A model generated the notes under the pieces. It was given only the letters and a program-made list of their open reading frames with translations, made no database searches and had not been told where the DNA came from. A DNA stretch of 5,322 nucleotides, from the NCBI GenBank assembly GCA_030596305.1, contig JAUVKK010000080.1:1-5322 (forward strand), in the 5' to 3' direction. The stretch comes from Helicobacteraceae bacterium (GTDB lineage: Bacteria > Campylobacterota > Campylobacteria > Campylobacterales > Sulfurimonadaceae). Positions within the stretch are counted from its first letter, which is position 1. The number at the start of each line of letters is the position of its first letter. This document shows positions 1-5,322 of this stretch, one piece after another. The position numbers and the translations under genes are program-made.

Positions 1-1359
1 AATAAAATCATAATTTGCAATGGCATTTTTGATCTTTTTGATCATATCCAGACTCTCTACCTGTGCATTTTCCTGGAACATCTCATCATTATAAACAATA
101 TAATCAAGATGTTCCTGCTTTGCTTTGATGAGTGCTATATTCGCTTTTTCTATAGCATGGTCATGTTCAAAAGAGATCCCGGCATGCAGGGAGAGGTGTA
201 TCTCAACATCCTCTTCTATAAAATAGAAAGTCTGGTGTTCTACTTTTGTGATGATCTCATCAATAAACGAAAGAAACTCCTCTTGAGTCTGTACCAACGG
301 ATTAAAAATCACCACCTCATCACCGCTGATCCGGTAGAGCTTTATACCGGTACCTGCGATGATCGATTCATAAGAGAGACCCAGTTTTTGCAAGACTTTG
401 TTGCCAAGCTGTACTCCGTAAACATCGTTAATATCTTTAAATGATGCCACATCCAAGATCGCCATATGGAATGCAGGTGTCGTATCAAAGGCTCTGAAAA
501 GGGCCTCCCTGTTAGGTATGTTCATCAAGTCATCAGTCAGAAAGTTGCTTTCTAGTGCTTGTGTCTTTGCATCGATCTGCTCTTGCATAGAGGAGTGAAG
601 CGAATGCAGTTCCTGCGCCATCTTGTTAAACTCAGAGGCAAGTTCACCTATCTCGTCATCTGACGCTTGTTCTATGACCTCATAGGTTTCATTGTTTGAG
701 ATAGCTTTGGCGGCATTTTTTAATTTTTCAAGAGGAGCAATGATCTTTTTTGTCATGATAAAGACAAAAATAGTTGCGATCAACAGTGAAAAAACAATTG
801 CCAGGAAAATACTTTCCATAGCTTCTTCTTCCATAGCATCAATCGCTTTTTGTAAAATAGCATCTGACTCTGTAAGCAAAACAGCAACACCCATTGCAGC
901 AATAGCATGACCCTCTTCATCGGTAATAGGATAGGTTATATCGATATACCGTTCTCCGTGTTCACCCGTTTCGTAAAGTATCGTTGTCTCATTTTTGACA
1001 ATAGCGTCAATATCTTCTTGATGCGAAGGCAGGCCCTTATGGCTGGCAACAGTACTGACGACATGCCAATACTTTAATGTGTTTTTATCTTGCATATGGA
1101 GTGTAAGCCGTTTGATGTGCGGCAGCTCTTTTGTGATCGAAACAAACAATGCTTCAATGCCTTCTAGATCGTTCAAGTCCTCTTCATTGGCAATAATGGC
1201 ATCTACAACATGCACAAACGAGGTGATCTCTCTCTCCCTATAGACACTCAAGTTATTTGAATTTTGTTCGATCTCATATATAAGAGCAATAGTGGAAAAA
1301 GACCCAATGATGACAATGATAAAAAGATAGCCGAGAAGTAACTTATGCAGTAGTTTCAT
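1..1359 (-). CDS. Membrane sensor HAMP-GGDEF protein, probable GGDEF-EAL c-di-GMP protein (3' end outside window)
   Basis: The frame is open for 453 codons from ATG at 1359 to the left edge, so the C-terminus is missing. Order of parts: membrane segment at about residues 7-28; extracytoplasmic sensor region at about 30-180, ending in a Cache-like stretch (YIDITYPI at 138-145); second membrane segment at 183-202; HAMP at about 203-256 (P209, DDEIGELASEF from 234); then a GGDEF domain starting near residue 274 (LTDDLMNIPNR). The GGDEF domain keeps LDVASFKDINDVYG (302-315) and ALIKAK (409-414), but the signature is SGDEV (345-349) and no RxxD inhibitory site precedes it. The last visible residues (about 437-453, IKKIKNAIANYDFI) look like the linker and first helix of an EAL domain. 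By family knowledge, such proteins make or degrade cyclic di-GMP at the inner membrane. A weak GGDEF combined with a working EAL would favour phosphodiesterase activity, but the EAL is not visible. No strong Shine-Dalgarno precedes the ATG. Confidence 0.88.
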   Translation of the reverse strand, partial: MKLLHKLLLGYLFIIVIIGSFSTIALIYEIEQNSNNLSVYREREITSFVHVVDAIIANEEDLNDLEGIEALFVSITKELPHIKRLTLHMQDKNTLKYWHVVSTVASHKGLPSHQEDIDAIVKNETTILYETGEHGERYIDITYPITDEEGHAIAAMGVAVLLTESDAILQKAIDAMEEEAMESIFLAIVFSLLIATIFVFIMTKKIIAPLEKLKNAAKAISNNETYEVIEQASDDEIGELASEFNKMAQELHSLHSSMQEQIDAKTQALESNFLTDDLMNIPNREALFRAFDTTPAFHMAILDVASFKDINDVYGVQLGNKVLQKLGLSYESIIAGTGIKLYRISGDEVVIFNPLVQTQEEFLSFIDEIITKVEHQTFYFIEEDVEIHLSLHAGISFEHDHAIEKANIALIKAKQEHLDYIVYNDEMFQENAQVESLDMIKKIKNAIANYDFI

Positions 1360-1387
1360 ATTTTCGTTTAATACCAGTTATTTAAAG

Positions 1388-1410
1388 TTGATCATTATAC
1401 CGTTAATCAA
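1388..1410. repeat. Imperfect inverted repeat spanning the GGDEF-gene -10 box
   Basis: On the minus strand the arms are TTGATTA (1410-1404) and TGATCAA (1394-1388), which match in 6 of 7 positions across a 9-nt spacer. The spacer and second arm contain the TATAAT. The placement suits a repressor operator, but the arms are short and AT-rich. The spacing is wrong for an FNR or CRP box. Confidence 0.25.
1394..1399 (-). promoter_or_regulatory. Candidate -10 box (TATAAT) for the GGDEF gene
   Basis: A perfect TATAAT reads on the minus strand in the 66-nt gap between the small gene stop and the GGDEF start, giving a predicted 5' leader of about 28 nt. There is no good -35 hexamer at the usual spacing. 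It suggests that the GGDEF gene is transcribed independently of the lemA-protease operon. Such a match in AT-rich DNA can arise by chance. Confidence 0.45.
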
Positions 1411-1425
1411 ATTTTATGAAGATTA

Positions 1426-1593
1426 TTACTTTTTACGTAAAGCTTCATACGCCAGCTGTCGGATCCAGTCATTGAACTTAATGTCATTTTCAAGACAATA
1501 GGCAGCGTACTCTTTTAATTCATCAATTGTTAACATCAATTCAACCTCTTTAAGTGCTACACCCTCTTTTGTCAACTCTTCTACAGACTTCAT
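1426..1593 (-). CDS. Small ribbon-helix-helix-like protein, 55 aa
   Basis: The ATG at 1593 follows a good Shine-Dalgarno (AGGAG, with AAAACG to the start) and the frame ends in TAA at 1426-1428. I do not recognise a named family. The pattern is a short charged N-terminus, a strand-like segment (KEVELMLTI, residues 15-23), a helix (DELKEYAAYCLEND, 24-37), a turn, and a second helix (FNDWIRQLAYEALRKK, 40-55). This spacing and the WIRQLAYEAL helix resemble MetJ/Arc ribbon-helix-helix DNA-binding proteins and antitoxins. The Shine-Dalgarno overlaps the TAG stop of the M48 protease and the gap is 9 nt, so the two are almost certainly cotranscribed and perhaps translationally coupled. No toxin-like partner follows. 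A role as regulator of this operon is inference. M20 is an alternative start, but it lacks this ribosome binding site and would remove most of the strand. Confidence 0.75.
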   Translation of the reverse strand: MKSVEELTKEGVALKEVELMLTIDELKEYAAYCLENDIKFNDWIRQLAYEALRKK

Positions 1594-1602
1594 CGTTTTC
1601 TC

Positions 1603-3522
1603 CTAATCTCTTTGCAGCTTAAACTCTCTTGGCAACGGTACCTGCATCAGTTGTGCAATAGCATGGACAAAAGCATTTTCCGTCTCTGACACCTGCCCAT
1701 CTATCTTAATGCTGTGAAGCACCCCTTCAAAAATACGTTGGGCAATAGCCGGTTTTGCTGTCTCAATGGCCAATACTGACTTTAAAAAAAGATCGTGGGT
1801 AATGCTCTCACGCTGATGGTACTGTAGGGCACCGGCTTTAATAGCCTTTTTGCTCTTGTTAAATGCCTCTTTTGCTTGTTCTTCATTGTCATACTGGGCT
1901 TGGACAAGCATAGAGAAGAGGATCTCCACCTCCTCTTTAATGGCACCGATATGGGCGTGGGCAGTTTTAGGGACCTTTCGAATACCGAGGTGCATCTCGA
2001 TGGGTCGCTGAATGATATACTGCAGGCTCCACTCAAACAACGAAACGTGTTTGTCTACAGTGACAAAAGTCTCTACGATCTTGTTAAAACGTTGATACTG
2101 CTCGGCGGAGAGGCTTTTAAGTGCATTCAGACTCAATGAGACGATCAGTGCACTCTGTTTTTGCAGTTCACTGTGTCCCTCTTGCATAAAACTGGCGAAT
2201 TCTAACAAGAGATAAGGGTTCTCTTCTTGTACGACTGCAAAGAGTTGCTCTTTATGTGCAGCATCGTACAGCAGAGACAATATAACAGCTTGTGCCCCTA
2301 AAGGGTCATTAAGACGTTCTTGAATCTTGGCATCCAAGGCTTCGATCTCTGCTTGGACCTGTGCAACCTCTTCTTCTTTGATCTGGCCAACACTCATCAT
2401 CGCGGTGGCAATAGCACCTTGGACAAAGCGCTCTTTTTTCTCTTCTTCTCGCTTGACTTTTTCCTCTTTAGGCTCAGTTCTCTTTGGCTTATCGTAGTCA
2501 GGAAATCGGCCACTCCATCGCGGCTCTATCTTTTTTATACGTCTCTCTAACGGTGGGTGCGTTGCCATCAATGAACTAAAAAACGATCCAACACCCTCTG
2601 CAAAATAGAGATGACTATAGGTCTCTGCCGCCGGGGTCTCCAAACGTGAACTGTAATAGGCGATCTTTTTCAGTGCCCCACTGATACCACGAGGGTAACG
2701 GGTATACTGCACAGCTGTTGCATCGGCCAGATATTCACGTTTTCGGCTGACATTGGCTTTGATGATCGAACCGAAAAAGGTACCGACATAGCCTATGGCA
2801 AGCAATCCGAACCCTAAAACAAGTACATAAAGTCCACCATTTCCTTTTTTATTGCTTGAAGAGCTTCTTCTATGGGATGTTCTCGATATTGAGCGTAAGA
2901 TAAAGCGGCCAATAAGACCGATAAGAAGAATACCATGAAGTGTTGCCGTTAGCTGCAGATTTAGACGCATGTCGCCATTAAAAATATGGCTGAACTCATG
3001 CGCAATAACGCCCTGCAGCTCTTCGCGGTCCAACTTCTCAATACACCCTCGAGTTACACCTATGACCGCATCATCCAAGGTCAGTCCTGCTGCAAAGGCA
3101 TTAATACCACTCTCATCTAAAATATAGACAGTAGGCGTAGAGATACCTGAAGCAATGGACATCTCATCAACCACATTGAGAAGGACCTTCTCTTGGCTAT
3201 CAGCGTTATTACGGTTTAATTGTCGTCCGCCAAGTGCGACGGCAACACTTTTACCCCCGCTTGAAAGCGAGAGATATTTGTATAAAGAGCCGCCTGCAAC
3301 AACCCCAACAACAGTGACAATGACACCATAAAAGATTTTAGGAGGGACATAAGCCAAGGGATCGACCAGGAAGTCTGTGACAACAATATCATCGGCATAG
3401 AGGTACAGACCAATGACAAAAACAATTGTCACACCGATCAATAGCAGTACTGCAATAAAAAAGAGTCCGACCAACCATAATGTGTGTTGGCGGGAGCGCG
3501 CCTGCTCTTCAAAAAAGTTCAT
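1603..3522 (-). CDS. M48-family (HtpX-like) membrane zinc metalloprotease with long C-terminal extension
   Basis: 639 residues. Membrane segments at about residues 16-41 and 62-80 precede an M48 peptidase domain. That domain has NAFAAG (141-146), the zinc motif HEFSH (175-179, catalytic E176), more hydrophobic stretches at about 191-210 and 230-254, the third zinc ligand E263 in REYLAD, and a conserved THPPLERRI (321-329). By family knowledge it cleaves misfolded or damaged membrane proteins, with the active site on the cytoplasmic face. HtpX is usually about 290 residues. Here a lysine- and glutamate-rich linker (about 344-366) leads to some 270 further, mostly helical residues. Two stretches there (about 460-505, and 594-630 with IDGQVSETE) resemble TerB-like domains. 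It lies 20 nt downstream of lemA, its usual partner. The start follows an in-frame TGA at 3526-3528 and has no clear Shine-Dalgarno, which hints at coupling to lemA. I leave out the symbol htpX because the architecture differs from the classical protein. Confidence 0.93.
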   Translation of the reverse strand: MNFFEEQARSRQHTLWLVGLFFIAVLLLIGVTIVFVIGLYLYADDIVVTDFLVDPLAYVPPKIFYGVIVTVVGVVAGGSLYKYLSLSSGGKSVAVALGGRQLNRNNADSQEKVLLNVVDEMSIASGISTPTVYILDESGINAFAAGLTLDDAVIGVTRGCIEKLDREELQGVIAHEFSHIFNGDMRLNLQLTATLHGILLIGLIGRFILRSISRTSHRRSSSSNKKGNGGLYVLVLGFGLLAIGYVGTFFGSIIKANVSRKREYLADATAVQYTRYPRGISGALKKIAYYSSRLETPAAETYSHLYFAEGVGSFFSSLMATHPPLERRIKKIEPRWSGRFPDYDKPKRTEPKEEKVKREEEKKERFVQGAIATAMMSVGQIKEEEVAQVQAEIEALDAKIQERLNDPLGAQAVILSLLYDAAHKEQLFAVVQEENPYLLLEFASFMQEGHSELQKQSALIVSLSLNALKSLSAEQYQRFNKIVETFVTVDKHVSLFEWSLQYIIQRPIEMHLGIRKVPKTAHAHIGAIKEEVEILFSMLVQAQYDNEEQAKEAFNKSKKAIKAGALQYHQRESITHDLFLKSVLAIETAKPAIAQRIFEGVLHSIKIDGQVSETENAFVHAIAQLMQVPLPREFKLQRD

Positions 3523-3542
3523 ATTTCAGATGCTGACAGAGG

Positions 3543-4130
3543 TTAAAAACTGACTTTAGGTGCCGCTTGCATCGCTTGAGAGTCTTCGAATTCAAGCATC
3601 TTCGCATCGGTTGTAAAACCAAACATATTGGCGACCTGATTTTGCGGAAAAGATTGGCGGTAGGTGTTAAAAGAGAGTATAAAGTCATTAAAGGCTTGAC
3701 GAGCGAAACCGATGCGGTTCTCTGTGGTTGTCAACTCTTCAGTAAGCTGCATCATGTTTTCATTGGCTTTGAGTTCAGGGTAGGCTTCCATAACAAAACT
3801 CATCTTACCCATAGCACCAACCAGACCCTGCTCTGCCTGGTTGAACTGTGCCATAGCTTTAGGGTCATCAAGATGACTTTCCACCTTAGCCAAGGAGTTG
3901 GACGCCTCATTACGCGCAGCGATAACAGCTTCAAGGGTCTCGCGTTCATGCGCCATATACTTCTTGGCCACCTCAATAAGGTTCGGAATAAGATCATATC
4001 GACGTTTTAACTGCACTTCTATCTGAGCGAACCCGTTGTCGATCTGATTTTTCTTTGCCACTAAATTATTATAGATAGCAATCGCATATAACCCCAATAA
4101 AACTAAAACACCAAGTACAACGTAACCCAT
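3543..4130 (-). CDS. lemA: LemA family protein
   Basis: 195 residues from ATG at 4130. One N-terminal membrane segment (about residues 2-20) is followed by the family signature (QIEVQLKRRYDLIPNLIEVA) and long alpha-helical, coiled-coil-like stretches. The C-terminus carries the usual FNTYRQSFPQNQVANMFGF ending. The length is typical of the family. LemA proteins are envelope-anchored helical-bundle proteins of poorly defined function, commonly encoded beside M48 proteases, as here. A longer reading from GTG at 4136 is open, but that codon is part of the Shine-Dalgarno (AGGAG at 4140-4136, 5 nt before ATG 4130), so ATG 4130 is preferred. It is probably the first gene of a lemA-protease-small gene operon. 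Confidence 0.95.
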   Translation of the reverse strand: MGYVVLGVLVLLGLYAIAIYNNLVAKKNQIDNGFAQIEVQLKRRYDLIPNLIEVAKKYMAHERETLEAVIAARNEASNSLAKVESHLDDPKAMAQFNQAEQGLVGAMGKMSFVMEAYPELKANENMMQLTEELTTTENRIGFARQAFNDFILSFNTYRQSFPQNQVANMFGFTTDAKMLEFEDSQAMQAAPKVSF

Positions 4131-4135
4131 GTCCA

Positions 4136-4140
4136 CTCCT
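4136..4140 (-). promoter_or_regulatory. Shine-Dalgarno that decides the lemA start
   Basis: AGGAG reads on the minus strand with a 5-nt spacer (TGGAC) to ATG 4130. Its last base is the first base of the in-frame GTG at 4136, so that GTG cannot use this site and is unlikely to be the start. Confidence 0.75.
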
Positions 4141-4152
4141 AATAAAATTTAA

Positions 4153-4158
4153 TTTATA
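4153..4158 (-). promoter_or_regulatory. Candidate -10 box (TATAAA) for the lemA operon
   Basis: In the 68-nt gap before lemA, TATAAA reads on the minus strand about 23 nt before the start codon, giving a predicted leader of roughly 16 nt that contains the Shine-Dalgarno. There is no good -35 hexamer. The AT-rich surroundings weaken the call. Confidence 0.4.
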
Positions 4159-4166
4159 CTAACACA

Positions 4167-4186
4167 GTTATATTAATGAATTTAAC
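4167..4186. repeat. Imperfect 20-bp dyad upstream of the lemA -10 box
   Basis: On the minus strand GTTAAATT and AATATAAC pair in 7 of 8 positions around a 4-nt centre. The dyad ends 8 nt upstream of the candidate -10, in the -35 region, where a regulator would compete with or assist RNA polymerase. It is not a terminator: the stem is AT-only apart from the outermost pair and no U tract follows. Confidence 0.3.
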
Positions 4187-4198
4187 GCCGCTGAACGA

Positions 4199-4393
4199 CT
4201 AGCGCACGATTGCCGACAGTATGGCCAGTGTCAAGGCGGAGAGTATTAACATTCCCCACATTGAAAAGATCTGGCTTTTCAGATTTTGCCAAATATCTTT
4301 TACCTCATCTCTGAAGTTATGATCTTGTTCGTTATACTCCTCTTGGAGCTCGTCAAGAGTTCTAAAACGTCGATTCTTTTTGTCATCAGACAT
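4199..4393 (-). CDS. Small C-terminally membrane-anchored protein, 64 aa, unknown function
   Basis: I do not recognise this protein. The N-terminal 44 residues are highly charged and predicted helical (DDKKNRRFRTLDELQEEY, then an acidic and polar stretch). A single hydrophobic segment follows at about 45-63 (MWGMLILSALTLAILSAIV), ending in one arginine, so the soluble part is probably cytoplasmic. The ATG at 4393 has a strong Shine-Dalgarno (AAGGAG, then TAAAC) that overlaps the end of the helicase gene, and the gap to the helicase stop is only 2 nt. Cotranscription and translational coupling with the helicase are therefore likely. The well-placed ribosome binding site and tight packing support a real gene. 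Confidence 0.78.
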   Translation of the reverse strand: MSDDKKNRRFRTLDELQEEYNEQDHNFRDEVKDIWQNLKSQIFSMWGMLILSALTLAILSAIVR

Positions 4394-4395
4394 GT

Positions 4396-5322
4396 TTACT
4401 CCTTCTCTATGTGACTCTGCACAAAGTGCAGTGCTTTTGGGTTAACAAATGCGAGGTTGCACCAGTCAGTCAGAGGCTGTTTTAAGATCAGGCGGTGCGG
4501 TGAAGTGGCACGAGAGAGAGCAACATAAAACTGCGATGGCGCAAAGATCTCTGTTGTCTCGATGATAAGATCTTCGATGCTCATCCCCTGTGACTTGTGG
4601 ATGGTGATGGCAAAGGCAAGTGCAATTGGGAACTGGTGCACCGTAAATCTTGCCTCTTCGTGTATCTCTTTTTTACCCTCAACTGTTCGCTCTTTCCACT
4701 GCGTCTTTGCCATAGATGCTCGTTCGAGTTTAACAACAACACCATCACTCTTTTCAACAAAGACAATTGTCTCACTTAGACGCACGACGCGACCACGTTC
4801 ACCATTAAAGTAGTTCCAGGCATTACGGGTAAAAAGAACGGGAGCCCCAACTTTGAGTTTAAGTTCGGACTCAATACGCGCGTCACTTAAAAAACGTTCT
4901 ACCTCTTTTTCAGTTGTCTGTTTGTCATGTTTGACAAGCTCTGCTTCATACATCATCTCACTACTCTCTATAAACGCCAGCTGGGCCTGGTTATGACGTG
5001 AGGCAGAGTGGTTTTTGCCATAGAGGTAGGTGTATTGGCTCAGGTACTCTCCTATGGGCTTAATAAGATGGTGTAAGTAGTAGTGTTCATCATCGCCCAC
5101 TGCTGCAAAACGTACCCGGTCAAGTACCTTTACAAAGTCTCTGTCCTCACTACGGTGGTTCACCTGCAGCGTGATCGTCTCAAAGGCAAAACGCTGCCAG
5201 CTCTCCGACTCAAAGGCGAAGTATATCTCACCATAACCTCTCACTACCGGCGGCAGCTGCAGAAAGTCTCCTACGGCTAAGAGTCTTCCTTTAAAGTCAC
5301 TCTGAAGCAGGCGAAGGCGGAT
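4396..5322 (-). CDS. Pif1/RecD-like SF1B DNA helicase, C-terminal part (5' end outside window)
   Basis: The frame is open to the right edge (308 residues visible), so the N-terminus with the Walker A and B motifs is missing. An apparent GTG start at 5244 is not real, because the upstream codons encode a conserved motif. In visible numbering: GDFLQLPPV (18-26), the motif following the Walker B region in Pif1/RecD helicases; HRSEDRDFVKVLDRVR (about 56-71), matching the family's usual RQ-D-FI-L-R region; an SH3-like segment with KVGAPVLFTRN (157-167) and NGERGRVV (173-180); the nucleotide-binding motif TIHKSQGMS (240-248); and VALSRA (267-272). Proteins of this type translocate 5' to 3' on single-stranded DNA and act in replication or recombination. 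It could equally be annotated as a RecD-like or generic AAA ATPase. It is probably cotranscribed with the 64-residue membrane protein that follows. Confidence 0.9.
   Translation of the reverse strand: MRLRLLQSDFKGRLLAVGDFLQLPPVVRGYGEIYFAFESESWQRFAFETITLQVNHRSEDRDFVKVLDRVRFAAVGDDEHYYLHHLIKPIGEYLSQYTYLYGKNHSASRHNQAQLAFIESSEMMYEAELVKHDKQTTEKEVERFLSDARIESELKLKVGAPVLFTRNAWNYFNGERGRVVRLSETIVFVEKSDGVVVKLERASMAKTQWKERTVEGKKEIHEEARFTVHQFPIALAFAITIHKSQGMSIEDLIIETTEIFAPSQFYVALSRATSPHRLILKQPLTDWCNLAFVNPKALHFVQSHIEKE

Noticed and set aside
109..910. Plus-strand open frames at 109-444 and 692-910
   Set aside because: They lie inside the minus-strand GGDEF gene, which shows clear domain motifs on the other strand. 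They have no ribosome binding site or recognisable domains.
1360..1425. Rho-independent terminator between the small gene and the GGDEF gene
   Set aside because: No GC-rich stem with a following T run was found on the minus strand, so readthrough into the GGDEF gene cannot be excluded.
1432..1441. Perfect 10-bp palindrome TTTACGTAAA
   Set aside because: It lies in the last codons of the 55-residue gene (Arg-Lys-Lys) and is too short and AT-rich to separate from chance. It is not followed by a terminator-like U tract.
1876..4010. Plus-strand and alternative minus-strand frames within the protease and lemA region
   Set aside because: They are antisense or out-of-frame shadows of two genes whose conserved motifs are unambiguous.
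5242..5244. GTG as the start of a 282-residue helicase-like protein
   Set aside because: The frame continues upstream to the window edge and encodes the conserved GDFLQLPPV, so the gene is truncated by the window rather than starting here.
4562..5280. Plus-strand frames and a second minus-strand frame (4581-4775) across the helicase
   Set aside because: They overlap the helicase region carrying GDFLQLPPV, THKSQG and VALSRA, and have no motifs or start signals of their own.

Overview
All recognisable genes in this 5.3-kb window lie on the minus strand, so transcription runs from right to left. The protein repertoire (a membrane GGDEF protein apparently leading into an EAL domain, a LemA/M48 membrane-protease pair, a Pif1-like helicase) and the moderately AT-rich composition suggest a Gram-negative bacterium, perhaps a Campylobacterota such as a Sulfurovum or Sulfurimonas relative. 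That assignment rests on pattern recognition only and was not tested by a search.

Layout in order of transcription. (1) 5322-4396: C-terminal part of a Pif1/RecD-like superfamily 1B helicase; the Walker A and B region lies beyond the right edge. (2) 4393-4199: a 64-residue protein with a C-terminal membrane anchor, starting 2 nt after the helicase stop. (3) 4198-4131: an AT-rich gap with a candidate -10 box and an imperfect dyad. (4) 4130-3543: lemA. (5) 3522-1603: an M48 (HtpX-like) zinc metalloprotease with a long C-terminal extension resembling TerB-type helical domains. (6) 1593-1426: a 55-residue protein with a ribbon-helix-helix-like pattern, whose Shine-Dalgarno sequence overlaps the protease stop codon. 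(7) 1425-1360: a gap with a perfect TATAAT. (8) 1359-1: a membrane sensor with HAMP and GGDEF domains that runs off the left edge just as an EAL-like region appears to begin.

lemA, the protease and the small ribbon-helix-helix-like gene form a compact probable operon. LemA and M48 proteases are a recurrent pair linked to the cell envelope. The small gene may be a regulator of the operon or an antitoxin-like protein, and the extension on the protease is unusual for HtpX. These two points, with the dyad in front of lemA, are the best leads in the window. No RNA genes, insertion sequences, CRISPR arrays or convincing rho-independent terminators were seen. No gene-free stretch is longer than 70 nt.
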